Shown piece after piece: positions 10,295-19,303 of a DNA stretch of 64,000 bases. The stretch is from positions 6,193,001-6,257,000 of the forward strand of contig NZ_CP007410.1 of NCBI RefSeq assembly GCF_000585995.1. Reading direction: 5' to 3'. Source of the DNA: Pseudomonas brassicacearum. GTDB taxonomy: Bacteria > Pseudomonadota > Gammaproteobacteria > Pseudomonadales > Pseudomonadaceae. The position numbers and the translations under genes are program-made. The notes beneath the pieces were generated by a model that saw only the letters and a program-made list of their open reading frames with translations, did no database searches and was not told where the DNA came from. Position 1 is the first letter of the stretch. Each line of letters starts with the position of its first letter.

Positions 10295-12172
10295 ATGTCC
10301 TTTGCTTCCCTCGGTCTCTCCGAGGCTTTAGTCCGCGCCATCGAGGCCGCCGGCTACACCCAGCCTACCCCGGTGCAACAGCGGGCCATTCCCGCCGTGT
10401 TGCAAGGTCGTGACCTGATGGTTGCGGCGCAGACAGGCACTGGTAAAACCGGTGGTTTCGCCCTCCCGATCCTGGAGCGGTTGTTCCCCAACGGTCACCC
10501 AGACAAATCCCAGCGTCACGGCCCGCGTCAACCGCGCGTACTGGTCCTGACCCCAACCCGCGAACTGGCTGCCCAGGTCCACGAGAGCTTCAAGGTCTAT
10601 GCTCGCGACCTGAAATTCGTCAGCGCCTGCATTTTCGGCGGCGTCGGCATGAACCCCCAGGTCCAGGCCATGTCCCGTGGCGTCGACGTGCTGGTGGCGT
10701 GCCCCGGTCGCTTGCTGGACCTGGCCGGCCAGGGCAGCGTCGATCTGTCCCACGTTGAAATCCTCGTGCTGGACGAAGCCGACCGCATGCTCGACATGGG
10801 CTTCGTCCATGACGTGAAGAAAGTGCTGGCCCGCCTGCCTGCCAAACGCCAGAACCTGCTGTTTTCGGCGACGTTCTCCAAGGACATCACCGACCTGGCG
10901 GGCAAGCTGCTGCACAACCCGGAACGCATCGAAGTCACGCCGCCGAACACCACGGTCGAGCGCATCGAACAGCGTGTGTTCCGCCTGCCGGCCAGCCACA
11001 AGCGTGCCTTGCTGGCGCACCTAATTACCGCTGGTGCCTGGGAACAGGTCCTGGTGTTCACCCGCACCAAGCACGGCGCCAATCGTCTGGCCGAGTACCT
11101 GGACAAACACGGCCTGCCGGCCGTGGCGATCCACGGCAACAAGAGCCAGAACGCCCGCACCAAGGCCCTGGCCGACTTCAAGGCCGGCGAAGTGCGCATC
11201 CTGGTGGCCACCGACATCGCCGCCCGCGGCCTGGACATCGACCAGTTGCCCCACGTGGTCAACTTCGAGCTGCCTAACGTCGATGAAGACTACGTCCACC
11301 GTATCGGCCGTACCGGCCGGGCCGGTCGTTCGGGTGAAGCGATCTCGCTGGTTGCGCCGGACGAAGAGAAACTGCTCAAAAGCATCGAGCGCATGACCAA
11401 GCAGAAAATCTCCGACGGCGACCTGATGGGTTTCGATGCCAGCACGATCGAGGCCGAGAAGCCTGAAGTGCGTGAACGTCCGGACGTGCGCAACCCACGC
11501 AATGCCCGTGGCCCACGCGGCGACGGCCCGAATGGCGGCGGTGGCGGCGGCGGCGGGCGCAAGGACAAAGGCAAGGATAAGGGCAAGGAAAAATCGGCCA
11601 GCAATAGCACTGGTCGTGGCGAACGCCCAGCCCGTGAGCAGAAGCCTCGCGAAGGTACGCCGGCCCGTGAACAGCAGCGTCCGGCACCTCGCGCCGCTGC
11701 TGATCGTGCTCCGGACGAGTTCCTGGACGACGATGTCGATAACTTCGGTAACCGTGTCGACTACGTGCCGCAGCAGAAACCGGCCCAAGGGCGCGGCCGT
11801 CGCCCAGGTGCCCCGGCACAAGGCGCGGGTGCAACTACAGGCGCACCGCGCAGCGGCCAGCCACAGGGTCGCCAGAACGGTCCACGCAACAGCAACGGCT
11901 CGTCCACTGGTACTCCGCCGGCCAAGCGCAGCGGCCCGCGCAATGGCGCCCCTCGCGACGGCCAGGCCCGCCGCGAAGACACCCGCCCGCGCCGCCCGGC
12001 CCGTGACGACCAGCCTCGCCAGGAACCCGCCGTGCAGGCTCCGCGTGGCAACCAGCCAAAGATCATGCACAAGGAGTCGAAAGCCGATCGCTTCCCGACA
12101 CCTGAACAGCTGGATCAACTGCCAAGCCGTCCACGGGGCGAGAAGCCGGCGTTGCTGACACGCAATCGCTGA
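10295..12172 (+). CDS. rhlE: DEAD-box ATP-dependent RNA helicase, RhlE type
   Basis: A 625-residue RNA helicase. The Q motif region [19 protein letters not shown] is at the N-terminus, motif I AQTGTGKT at residues 45-52, DEAD at 160-163, SAT near 190, and motif [10 protein letters not shown] near 340. The last 230 residues are a disordered tail rich in Gly, Arg, Pro and Lys, including a run of glycines near residue 415, followed by RPARE-type repeats and a conserved-looking end [20 protein letters not shown]. Such tails bind RNA nonspecifically. The start at 10295 follows ACAGGA. A clear terminator follows. Confidence 0.93.
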   Translation: MSFASLGLSEALVRAIEAAGYTQPTPVQQRAIPAVLQGRDLMVAAQTGTGKTGGFALPILERLFPNGHPDKSQRHGPRQPRVLVLTPTRELAAQVHESFKVYARDLKFVSACIFGGVGMNPQVQAMSRGVDVLVACPGRLLDLAGQGSVDLSHVEILVLDEADRMLDMGFVHDVKKVLARLPAKRQNLLFSATFSKDITDLAGKLLHNPERIEVTPPNTTVERIEQRVFRLPASHKRALLAHLITAGAWEQVLVFTRTKHGANRLAEYLDKHGLPAVAIHGNKSQNARTKALADFKAGEVRILVATDIAARGLDIDQLPHVVNFELPNVDEDYVHRIGRTGRAGRSGEAISLVAPDEEKLLKSIERMTKQKISDGDLMGFDASTIEAEKPEVRERPDVRNPRNARGPRGDGPNGGGGGGGGRKDKGKDKGKEKSASNSTGRGERPAREQKPREGTPAREQQRPAPRAAADRAPDEFLDDDVDNFGNRVDYVPQQKPAQGRGRRPGAPAQGAGATTGAPRSGQPQGRQNGPRNSNGSSTGTPPAKRSGPRNGAPRDGQARREDTRPRRPARDDQPRQEPAVQAPRGNQPKIMHKESKADRFPTPEQLDQLPSRPRGEKPALLTRNR

Positions 12173-12187
12173 GTTTTTTCAAGCCGT

Positions 12188-12224
12188 GAAAAAGCCCCGG
12201 GTCTCGCGACCCGGGGCTTTTTTT
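12188..12224 (+). terminator. Rho-independent terminator after rhlE
   Basis: A GC-rich inverted repeat AAAAAGCCCCGGGTC / GACCCGGGGCTTTTT with a short loop and T-tract, 16 bp after the rhlE stop. Confidence 0.93.
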
Positions 12225-12242
12225 GCCCGACACAATTCCAAA

Positions 12243-12331
12243 TGTGGGAGCGAGCTTGCTCGCGAAGGCGGCGTGTCAGCAGCACATCTATCAACTGACA
12301 CACCGCCTTCGCGGGCAAGCCCGCTCCCACA
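12243..12331. repeat. REP doublet, GTGGGAGCG family
   Basis: The left unit is of the GAGCTTGCTC type and the right of the GGGCTTGCCC type. The arms remain similar beyond the core (CGAAGGCGG then GTGTCAG). It lies between two terminators of convergent genes. Confidence 0.9.
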
Positions 12332-12368
12332 GGGGTTCTGCACTGGCTGCTCGATTTTCATAGCCCAA

Positions 12369-12407
12369 TAAAAACGCCCCTGATCCCAAGACCAGAGGCG
12401 TTTTTTG
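12369..12407 (-). terminator. Rho-independent terminator after yceI
   Basis: Read on the minus strand, AAAAAACGCCTCTGGTC pairs with the region ending AGGGGCGTTTTT and is followed by TATT. It lies about 14 bp past the yceI stop codon. Confidence 0.85.
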
Positions 12408-12420
12408 TCAGGCGCGAAAG

Positions 12421-13017
12421 TTACTTCGCTTTGACACCTTCAAACGAGACGTACAGTTCGACCGCGTCGGAGGTTGGGCCCAGGTCTTTCTGCTTGCCGA
12501 AGTCCGAACGCTTGATGCTGGTGGTGCCTTCGAAGCCAGCACGGTAGCCGCCCCATGGGTCCTTGCCTTCACCCAGGAAGGTGGCCTTGACCACGACCGG
12601 CTTGGTCACGCCCAGCAGGGTCAGGTCACCGGTCACGTCCGCAGTTTCTTTGCCATCGGCGTTTTTACCGGTGGATTTGACGCTGGTGGAAACGAAGGTG
12701 GCCTTGCCGAACTTGCTGGCGTTCAGGAAGTCAGCGCTGGCGATGTGCTTGTCGCGCTCGGCGTGGTTGGTGAACACACTGGCGGTATTCACGTTGAACT
12801 CGATCTTGCTGGCTTCAGGCTTGGCGGCGTCGAAGCTGAACTTGCCGTCGATGTCCTTGAAGGTACCGGTGATGTAGCTGTAGCCCAGGTGGCTGATCTT
12901 GAAGTCGACGAAGGCGTGCTGGCCTTCCTTGTCGACCACGTAGTCGGCAGCCATGGCCTGGCCGGCCGACAGCAGGGCGGAACCAATTGCCAGGGCGGCG
13001 AGCGTCTTTTTCAACAT
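12421..13017 (-). CDS. yceI: YceI family periplasmic lipid-binding-like protein
   Basis: A 198-residue secreted protein with a signal peptide ending near AMA-ADY (residue 23) and a lipocalin-like YceI beta-barrel. Motifs include the [18 protein letters not shown] region and [20 protein letters not shown]. The fold binds polyisoprenoid-type ligands in homologues. It directly follows the cytochrome b561 gene (32 bp between them) on the same strand. This is a frequent pairing that suggests a shared transcript and possible quinone-related function, which is inference. Confidence 0.92.
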   Translation of the reverse strand: MLKKTLAALAIGSALLSAGQAMAADYVVDKEGQHAFVDFKISHLGYSYITGTFKDIDGKFSFDAAKPEASKIEFNVNTASVFTNHAERDKHIASADFLNASKFGKATFVSTSVKSTGKNADGKETADVTGDLTLLGVTKPVVVKATFLGEGKDPWGGYRAGFEGTTSIKRSDFGKQKDLGPTSDAVELYVSFEGVKAK

Positions 13018-13049
13018 GCTTTCTATTCCTTTGGAGTCGAGGTTGAACA

Positions 13050-13601
13050 TCAGGCTTGGCGTCCCAGCATGCGCTTGAGGGTCGCGTCACGGTCGATAAA
13101 GTGGTGTTTCAATGCTGCCAACGCATGAAGGCCGGAAAAAATGACCAGCGCCCATGCCAGGTAGAAGTGAATCTCGCCGGCGACGTCTGCCTGATCGGGC
13201 AGTCCGGACACCAGCGCGGGTACTTCGAACAAACCAAACACCGGGATCCCGACACCGTCTGCGGTGGAAATCAGGTAACCGGCGATCATCACGGCGAACA
13301 ACCCGAGATACAGGGCGCTATGGCCGAGCTTGGCGCCGATACGGGTGAGCCGCCCATAGCTTTGCAGGGTGGGTGGCGGCGGGCTGACGAAACGCCAGAT
13401 CACCCGCAGCAACATCGCCGCCAGCAGCACCAGGCCAATGCTCTTGTGCAGGTCCGGCGCGTCTTTGCGCCAGGTGCTGTAGTAGTCCAGGCCGACCATC
13501 CACAGGCCCAGGGCGAACAAACCGTACACCACCAGCGCAATGCCCCAGTGCAGGACGATACTGACCCAGCCATAACGAGAAGAAGAGTTGCGTAGCTGCA
13601 T
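13050..13601 (-). CDS. Cytochrome b561 family protein
   Basis: A 183-residue inner-membrane di-heme protein with four helices. It starts [21 protein letters not shown], with the first His ligand in helix 1. Further likely heme-ligand histidines are in DLHKSIGL, in the third helix region and in [14 protein letters not shown]. It is of the CybB type, which transfers electrons between quinol and periplasmic acceptors such as superoxide in characterised cases. The start at 13601 has AGGAT upstream. Upstream gene of the yceI pair. Confidence 0.92.
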   Translation of the reverse strand: MQLRNSSSRYGWVSIVLHWGIALVVYGLFALGLWMVGLDYYSTWRKDAPDLHKSIGLVLLAAMLLRVIWRFVSPPPPTLQSYGRLTRIGAKLGHSALYLGLFAVMIAGYLISTADGVGIPVFGLFEVPALVSGLPDQADVAGEIHFYLAWALVIFSGLHALAALKHHFIDRDATLKRMLGRQA

Positions 13602-13772
13602 TGCTCATATCCTGTAAAAACTGCGTCCAAGACTAGCGAGTTATCTATCGATTTAAAGCGGAAATTTTCGCTTTGAAATATCGAGAAATACGATCATCAG
13701 TCTGGAAGGGATGGGTTAAGGAAAGATTAAAGCCAATACAGCGCGTGATAGCGGTCGTGTCAGGGCGGGCCT

Positions 13773-13854
13773 TATCGCGAGCAAGCTCGCACACAAGGAT
13801 CGCGTCCGGCCTGGCACCGCCAACCAATGTGGGAGCGAGCTTGTTCGCGATGGC
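13773..13854. repeat. REP doublet with diverged units
   Basis: The left unit ends GCTCGCACACA instead of GCTCGCTCCCACA, and the right unit has GTTCGCGA instead of GCTCGCGA. Both arms have decayed relative to other copies in the window. Confidence 0.85.
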
Positions 13855-13865
13855 GATTCACAGGC

Positions 13866-13898
13866 AAAAAAAAGCGCGGCTGACACGCCGCGCTTTTT
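13866..13898 (-). terminator. Rho-independent terminator after the amine oxidase gene
   Basis: The inverted repeat AAAAAGCGCGGC / GCCGCGCTTTTT with TGACAC loop lies 13-45 bp beyond the stop codon of the minus-strand flavoprotein gene. Confidence 0.9.
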
Positions 13899-13910
13899 AG
13901 TCACCGAGCC

Positions 13911-15683
13911 TTACTGAGCCTTGGTCTCAGTCGCTGCCGGTGTTGTCGCTGCCGGTTTGGTCGCCGGTTTGGTCGCCGGTTTCTTCGCCGGCGTGGCGCT
14001 CTTCACTGGCGCTTTTTTAGCCGGGGTCTTGGCGGCAGGCTTTTTCGCGGCCGGTTTGGTTGTGGTTTTCTTGGCGGGCTCAACCTTGGCCGGAGCCGCC
14101 GGTGCTGGTGGTGCAACCGGCGCTGGAGCGGGTACCGGCGCAGGGGCTGGGGCAGGCGCTACTGGTTCTGGTGCCTTGACCGGCTCCGGTTTCTTCTCGT
14201 CATCCGAGCCACCAAACAGATTACTGAAGAAGTTGCCCTTCTTCGCCGCCACCGCACCGGCAGCTGCGGCCGTTGCAGCCGGCGCGACCTTGGGCGGTTC
14301 GAACGACTTGCCCGCCGCCAGGTCTTCAACCTGGCTGGCGGCCCGCTGGCCGCTGCGCAATGCGCCTTCCAGTGTGCCCGGATACAGGGTGTCGGTGTGT
14401 TCACCGGCAAAGGCTACGCGCTGCAACGGCTTTTCCCACAGGCGCCAGTATTTGCTGATCTGGCCCGGACCAAAGGCCAGGTACGCGCCGCCCATGGACG
14501 GGTCGGTGCTGTAGCGGCGGATTTCATAACCGGTGAATGCGCCACGGGCCTGGGGATAAAACGCGTGCAGGCGGATCAGCACCTGGTCAACCATCTGCTT
14601 GTCGCCGAAGGCCTGCATCACCCGGGCGTTGTCCCCGGACAAGTTGATGACCACGTTGGCGCCGCCCTTCATGGCCGGCTCGATCCACATCATGCCCAGG
14701 CCGGCGTTGCTGTAGATCTCGCCCGACATGCGCGCCTTGCTGTCCCAGACCGGCGTCTTGAACTTGAGCATGATCTGGTCGCGCCAGCCGTAGTTGGTGC
14801 CCTTGATCGCGCCTTGATGCTGGGCGTCCAGGGCCGGGGTCAGCTGGATTTTGCTCAGGGCCCGCAGTGGCACGGCCAGCACCACGTAGTCAGCCTGGTA
14901 ACCGACGCTGCCAACCTTGACGGTCACGCCGTCCTTGTCTTGTGAGATGGCCGATACAGGTGAGCCGGTCTTGATGACTTTCAGTTGCTTGACGAACGCC
15001 TGGGCCAGGGTCGGACTGCCGCCCAGCAGCCGCGAGGCCCGCAGGTCGCGGTCGGAGACGCCACGGTAGACCCGGTTCTGTTGTGCGAAATACAGCAACG
15101 ACAGGCGCGAAGGTTCGTCGTAGCGGGTGCGAATCTCCTGGTTCACCAACTGACGCGCAGTGGCCGGCAGTTGCAGGCGGTCGAGCCAGTTGGACACGGT
15201 GATCTGGTCCAAGGAGTGCAGGGTGCTGGTGGCCGCCGGGTTCTGCGGATCCTCAATGGAGCGCGCCAGGTCGTCCAGGGTGGTTTCGTAGCGCTTGAGG
15301 GCTTCGGCCGTTGCTGGCTGCTTGGTCGCCAGGTCAGCGGCGGTGTAGTAGGTACCGTCGATCAGGTAGCTGGGGGTGCGCACGAATTCCGGAGCTGGCG
15401 TGGTGCTCAGCTTGAAGGTCGAGACGTACTTGTTCAGCACTGGCTGCGTCTTCTCATTGCCGATCCACTCGCTGGTGGCCATGCCCGAGCGACCGCCCAG
15501 GCTCGGCTTGGCTTCCAGCAGGGTCACGCCCCAGCCTTTGTTCTGCAGCTCATAGGCCGCCGTGAGCCCCGCCAGGCCGCCGCCGATGACGATGGCCGTC
15601 GGTTGTTTGTCCTTGGCCAGCGCCGAAACGCTGGACAGCCCTATCATCACCAGCGCACAGGCGCGCAGCCAACCAGCAGACAT
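13911..15683 (-). CDS. Flavin amine oxidase-like protein with a Lys/Ala/Pro-rich tail
   Basis: A 590-residue exported flavoprotein: signal peptide (cleavage near SALA-KDK, residue 23), dinucleotide-binding motif VIGGGLAGLTAAYEL at about residues 31-45, a GGRSG second FAD contact, and the C-terminal amine oxidase motif VAFAGEHTDTLYPGTLEGALRSGQRAA near residues 425-450. After about residue 465 the sequence changes to a disordered segment, including a short FFSNLFGG patch. This is followed by over 100 residues of Pro/Ala and then repeating KKPA/KTPA/KPAT, like histone H1-type tails. The substrate is unknown and the tail is not part of the catalytic family. Confidence 0.88.
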   Translation of the reverse strand: MSAGWLRACALVMIGLSSVSALAKDKQPTAIVIGGGLAGLTAAYELQNKGWGVTLLEAKPSLGGRSGMATSEWIGNEKTQPVLNKYVSTFKLSTTPAPEFVRTPSYLIDGTYYTAADLATKQPATAEALKRYETTLDDLARSIEDPQNPAATSTLHSLDQITVSNWLDRLQLPATARQLVNQEIRTRYDEPSRLSLLYFAQQNRVYRGVSDRDLRASRLLGGSPTLAQAFVKQLKVIKTGSPVSAISQDKDGVTVKVGSVGYQADYVVLAVPLRALSKIQLTPALDAQHQGAIKGTNYGWRDQIMLKFKTPVWDSKARMSGEIYSNAGLGMMWIEPAMKGGANVVINLSGDNARVMQAFGDKQMVDQVLIRLHAFYPQARGAFTGYEIRRYSTDPSMGGAYLAFGPGQISKYWRLWEKPLQRVAFAGEHTDTLYPGTLEGALRSGQRAASQVEDLAAGKSFEPPKVAPAATAAAAGAVAAKKGNFFSNLFGGSDDEKKPEPVKAPEPVAPAPAPAPVPAPAPVAPPAPAAPAKVEPAKKTTTKPAAKKPAAKTPAKKAPVKSATPAKKPATKPATKPAATTPAATETKAQ

Positions 15684-15907
15684 TCAACGAACTCCGGAGT
15701 AAACGTAGGTAATTTCAGTTTCTCGAGCCAGACAGCTCAGAAGAGCCGCGAAGAATACGTCAGCCATCAAAGCGCCGCCAGCGGCGTCTATCGCCTCGTT
15801 CAAAGTAGCGGGAACGACACAATGGGTTGTCCCCAGGGCCGCCATTGCATAGGCTTGCGCGATTGTTTTGCCCGCGCCCGCCGCGAGCCGCCTCGAGGAG
15901 ACTGTTA

Positions 15908-17314
15908 ATGGGCCTGAATAACCAGTGGATGCAACGCGACCTCGCGGTGCTGTGGCATCCCTGCACCCAGATGAAAGATCACGAACAGCTGCCGCTGATC
16001 CCCATCAAGCGCGGTGAAGGCGTGTGGCTGGAAGACTTCGAAGGCAAGCGCTACCTCGATGCCGTCAGTTCCTGGTGGGTCAACGTGTTCGGCCACGCCA
16101 ACCCGCGCATCAACCAGCGCATCAAGGATCAGGTCGATCAGCTGGAGCACGTGATCCTCGCCGGATTCAGCCATCAACCGGTGATCGAACTGTCCGAGCG
16201 CCTGGTAAAGATGACGCCCGAGGGCCTGACCCGGTGCTTCTACGCCGATAACGGCTCGTCCTGCATCGAAGTGGCGATGAAGATGAGCTTTCATTACTGG
16301 ATCAATCGCGGCCAGCCGGATAAAAAGCGCTTCGTCACCCTGAGCAACAGCTACCACGGCGAAACCATCGCGGCGATGTCGGTGGGCGATGTGCCGTTGT
16401 TCACCGAGACCTACAAGGCGTTGTTGCTGGACACGATCAAGGTGCCGAGCCCCGACTGCTACCACCGCCCCGAAGGCATGGGCTGGGAAGAACACTCGCG
16501 CACCATGTTCGTCGCCATGGAACAGACCCTCGCCGAGCACCACGCCACGGTGGCGGCGGTGATCGTCGAGCCGCTGATCCAGGGCGCCGGCGGCATGCGC
16601 ATGTATCACCCGGTGTACCTGAAACTGCTGCGCGAGGCCTGCGACCGCTACGGTGTGCATTTGATCCACGACGAAATTGCCGTCGGCTTCGGTCGCACCG
16701 GGACCATGTTCGCCTGCGAACAGGCCGGTATCACGCCGGACTTCCTCTGCCTGTCCAAGGCCCTGACCGGCGGTTACCTGCCGCTGGCGGCCTGCGTGAC
16801 CACCGATGAGGTCTACAGCGCCTTCTACGACGACTACCCGACCCTGCGCGCCTTCCTGCATTCCCACAGCTACACGGGCAATCCACTGGCCTGCGCCGCG
16901 GCCCTGGCGACGCTGGATATCTTCGAAGAAGACAACGTCATCGAAAACAACAAGGCCCTGGCCCAGCGCATGGCCAGCGCCACCGCGCACCTGGCTGGCC
17001 ATCCCAACGTGGCCGAAGTGCGCCAGACCGGCATGGTGCTGGCCATCGAGATGGTCAAGGACAAGGCCGGCAAGACCGCCTATCCGTGGCAGGAGCGACG
17101 TGGCCTGACGGTGTTCCAGCATGCCCTGGAACGCGGTGCGTTGCTGCGTCCGCTGGGTAGCGTGGTGTATTTTCTGCCGCCGTATGTCATTACCCCGGAG
17201 CAGATCGACTTCCTGGCAGAAGTCGCCAGCGAAGGCATCGACATCGCCACGCGGGACAAGGTCAGCGTGGCGGTGCCGAAGGACTTTCACCCGGGGTTCC
17301 GTGATCCGGGCTGA
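15908..17314 (+). CDS. bioA: Adenosylmethionine-8-amino-7-oxononanoate aminotransferase
   Basis: A 468-residue PLP enzyme of class III that transfers an amino group from S-adenosylmethionine to KAPA, giving DAPA in biotin synthesis. Diagnostic features are the N-terminal LWHPCTQMKDHE, the SSWWVN loop and the PLP lysine in CLSKALTGG (Lys284). The start at 15908 follows GAGGAG. It is not next to other bio genes here. A REP doublet separates it from rsmE. Confidence 0.96.
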   Translation: MGLNNQWMQRDLAVLWHPCTQMKDHEQLPLIPIKRGEGVWLEDFEGKRYLDAVSSWWVNVFGHANPRINQRIKDQVDQLEHVILAGFSHQPVIELSERLVKMTPEGLTRCFYADNGSSCIEVAMKMSFHYWINRGQPDKKRFVTLSNSYHGETIAAMSVGDVPLFTETYKALLLDTIKVPSPDCYHRPEGMGWEEHSRTMFVAMEQTLAEHHATVAAVIVEPLIQGAGGMRMYHPVYLKLLREACDRYGVHLIHDEIAVGFGRTGTMFACEQAGITPDFLCLSKALTGGYLPLAACVTTDEVYSAFYDDYPTLRAFLHSHSYTGNPLACAAALATLDIFEEDNVIENNKALAQRMASATAHLAGHPNVAEVRQTGMVLAIEMVKDKAGKTAYPWQERRGLTVFQHALERGALLRPLGSVVYFLPPYVITPEQIDFLAEVASEGIDIATRDKVSVAVPKDFHPGFRDPG

Positions 17315-17342
17315 CATCGCGATGCACTGTTGGAACACCATT

Positions 17343-17473
17343 GTGGCGAGGGGATTTATCCCCGTTGGGCTGCGCAGCAGCCCTAAAACCGGATACCCCG
17401 GTGCTTCAGGCAAATCGCGTTGGATGTATTTGGGGCTGCTTCGCAGCCCAACGGGGATAAATCCCCTCGCCAC
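17343..17473. repeat. Long REP doublet, GTGGCGAGGGGATTTATCCCC family
   Basis: Long inverted arms: the left reads GTGGCGAGGGGATTTATCCC followed by CGTTGGGCTGCGCAGCAGCCC. The right reads GGGCTGCTTCGCAGCCC followed by AACGGGGATAAATCCCCTCG. Each arm contains its own hairpin. The family differs from the GTGGGAGCG one and also occurs at 32190 and 54560. Confidence 0.92.
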
Positions 17474-17520
17474 TGGTGTGGGGGGCCTCATAGCACCGTT
17501 AACTTTTTCAGAGATCCGAC

Positions 17521-18240
17521 ATGAGACTGTCCCGCTTCTTCATCGACGCGCCCCTGAGCCTCGGCGACCATGAACTGCCCGAAGCCCAGGCCCACTACAT
17601 CGGCCGGGTGCTGCGCATGGCCGAGGGCGATGCGGTGCAGGTATTCGACGGTTCTGGCCAGGAGTTTCGCGGCACGTTGGCCGAAGTCGGCAAAAAGCGC
17701 GTACGGGTGCAGTTGGACGAACAATTCGCCGGGCAGGTTGAATCGCCGTTGCGCATCCACCTCGGCCAGGGCCTGTCCCGGGGCGAGCGCATGGATTGGG
17801 CGATCCAGAAAGCCACGGAACTGGGGGTCAGCGAGATCACGCCGATTTTCAGCGAACGCTGCGAAGTGCGCCTCAAGGACGAACGCGCCGACAAGCGCCT
17901 GCTGCATTGGCGCCAGGTGGCGATCAGCGCATGCGAGCAGTGCGGGCGCTCAACCGTGCCGGTGATCCATCCGCCGCTGCTGCTGGCCGATTGGCTGAAG
18001 CAGACCGAGGCCGAGCTGAAACTGGTGCTGCACCCGGTGGCCGAGCCGCTGGTCAGCCACGCCAAGCCGCAGGCACTGGCCTTCCTGATCGGCCCCGAGG
18101 GAGGGCTGTCGGACGCCGAAGTCGAACAGGCCAAGACCGCCGGCTACCACGCCGCCCGCCTCGGTCCCCGCGTGCTGCGCACCGAAACCGCACCGGTGGT
18201 GGCCCTGGCCGTGGCGCAGCAGTTGTGGGGGGATTTCTGA
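17521..18240 (+). CDS. rsmE: 16S rRNA (uracil-1498-N3)-methyltransferase
   Basis: A 239-residue SPOUT-class methyltransferase. It has an N-terminal PUA-like domain starting MRLSRFFIDAPL and a C-terminal knot with LIGPEGGLSDAEV and LGPRVLRTETAPVVAL, which bind SAM. It methylates U1498 of 16S rRNA in the assembled 30S subunit. Length matches the family. The position after bioA is common in Pseudomonas, to my recollection. Confidence 0.96.
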   Translation: MRLSRFFIDAPLSLGDHELPEAQAHYIGRVLRMAEGDAVQVFDGSGQEFRGTLAEVGKKRVRVQLDEQFAGQVESPLRIHLGQGLSRGERMDWAIQKATELGVSEITPIFSERCEVRLKDERADKRLLHWRQVAISACEQCGRSTVPVIHPPLLLADWLKQTEAELKLVLHPVAEPLVSHAKPQALAFLIGPEGGLSDAEVEQAKTAGYHAARLGPRVLRTETAPVVALAVAQQLWGDF

Positions 18241-18256
18241 GCCGCCGCAGGCCCTT

Positions 18257-18345
18257 TTGGGAGCGAGCTTGCTCGCGATAGCGGCTTAACATTCAGTATG
18301 GATGCAAGCTGATCCACCGCAATCGCGAGCAAGCTCGCTCCCACA
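18257..18345. repeat. REP doublet, GTGGGAGCG family
   Basis: Inverted pair in the convergent intergenic region between rsmE and the minus-strand solute-binding protein. The left unit starts TTTGGGAG, losing the GTG of the core. Confidence 0.9.
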
Positions 18346-18377
18346 GTGGATCGCCGGCGTCACGGCTTCGGTGTCGC

Positions 18378-19280
18378 TTACTGCACCGGATCACTGGTCG
18401 GCTTGGCAATGATCGCCTTCAACTCACTGGTCATCGGGAATTCCAGGTTCAGGCCCTTGGGCGGGATCGGCTTCTGGAACCAACGGTCGTAGATGTCGTT
18501 GATCTCCCCCGACTGGTACAAATCGGCCAGGGTCGCGTTGACCAGCGCCAGGAATTGCGGGTCGTCCCGGCGCACCATGCAGCTGTAGATTTCCCGCGAT
18601 TGCTCTTGCCCCACCACCACCCATTTGTGCGGGTCGCGCGCCTTGGCCCGTTCGCCGTAGAGCAGCGCATCGTCCATGTAGAACGCCACCGCCCGGCCTG
18701 TCTCGAGCATCTGGAAGGCTTCGCCGTGGTCCTTGGCGCTGATGACGAACATGTCGAGCTTGTTGTCCTGGTTGTAGCTTTTCAGGAAACGTTCGTTGGT
18801 GGTCCCGGCGGTGGTCACCACGTTCTTGCCGCGCAGATCGGCGAAACTATTGATGCCGCTGTCCCTGGCCGTCAGGAGCTGGCCTTTCACATAGATGAAG
18901 CCGTAGGAAAACGCCACTTGCTTCTGCCGTTCGGCGGTCACGCCCGTGGAGCCGCATTCCAGGTCCACGGTGCCGTTTTGCACCAACGGGATGCGGGTCT
19001 GGGAGGTGACCAGGTTGTACTTGACCGCCAACTGCGGCAGCGCCAGTTGTTTCTGGATGCGTGCGACGATCTTGCTCGCCAGGTCCACCGAGTAACCCAT
19101 CGGCTTGCCGCTGTTGTCTGCGATATAGGAAAACGGCACCGAGGCATCGCGATAACCCAAGGTAATGCTGTGGGTGCTGGCGATTTTCTCCAGCGTGCCG
19201 CTCTGGGGCGCCTCATTGGCGTGGGCCTGGAGGGTCAACAGCAGACTCAGGGTGCAGCCGATCAACGTGATTCTTTGCAT
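18378..19280 (-). CDS. Amino-acid type periplasmic binding protein (GltI-like)
   Basis: A 300-residue family 3 solute-binding protein with a signal peptide (cleavage near AHA-NEA). The pattern STHSITLGYRDASVPFSYI and DLECGSTGVTAERQKQVAFS is typical of the glutamate/aspartate GltI branch. The start at 19280 is preceded by GGAGAATAAC. It lies 23 bp downstream of a DadA-like dehydrogenase gene on the same strand and has no permease or ATPase next to it. The pair may handle a D- or other amino acid, which is inference. Confidence 0.88.
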   Translation of the reverse strand: MQRITLIGCTLSLLLTLQAHANEAPQSGTLEKIASTHSITLGYRDASVPFSYIADNSGKPMGYSVDLASKIVARIQKQLALPQLAVKYNLVTSQTRIPLVQNGTVDLECGSTGVTAERQKQVAFSYGFIYVKGQLLTARDSGINSFADLRGKNVVTTAGTTNERFLKSYNQDNKLDMFVISAKDHGEAFQMLETGRAVAFYMDDALLYGERAKARDPHKWVVVGQEQSREIYSCMVRRDDPQFLALVNATLADLYQSGEINDIYDRWFQKPIPPKGLNLEFPMTSELKAIIAKPTSDPVQ

Positions 19281-19303
19281 TGTTATTCTCCGTTGCGGGT
19301 GGG

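Larger units (their letters stand above)
13602..13910. other. Intergenic region with a REP doublet and a terminator
   Basis: This 309-bp stretch holds an AT-rich segment with the probable promoter of cytochrome b561 (13610-13740), a degenerate REP pair at 13773-13854 and the terminator at 13866-13898. No coding frame with support was found. Confidence 0.7.

Noticed and set aside
11021..12118. Minus-strand open frame opposite the rhlE C-terminal tail
   Set aside because: Low-complexity complement of the Gly/Arg/Pro-rich tail, without a start context or motif.
15905..17491. Long minus-strand open frame opposite bioA
   Set aside because: Antisense shadow of a conserved aminotransferase; no family motif seen.
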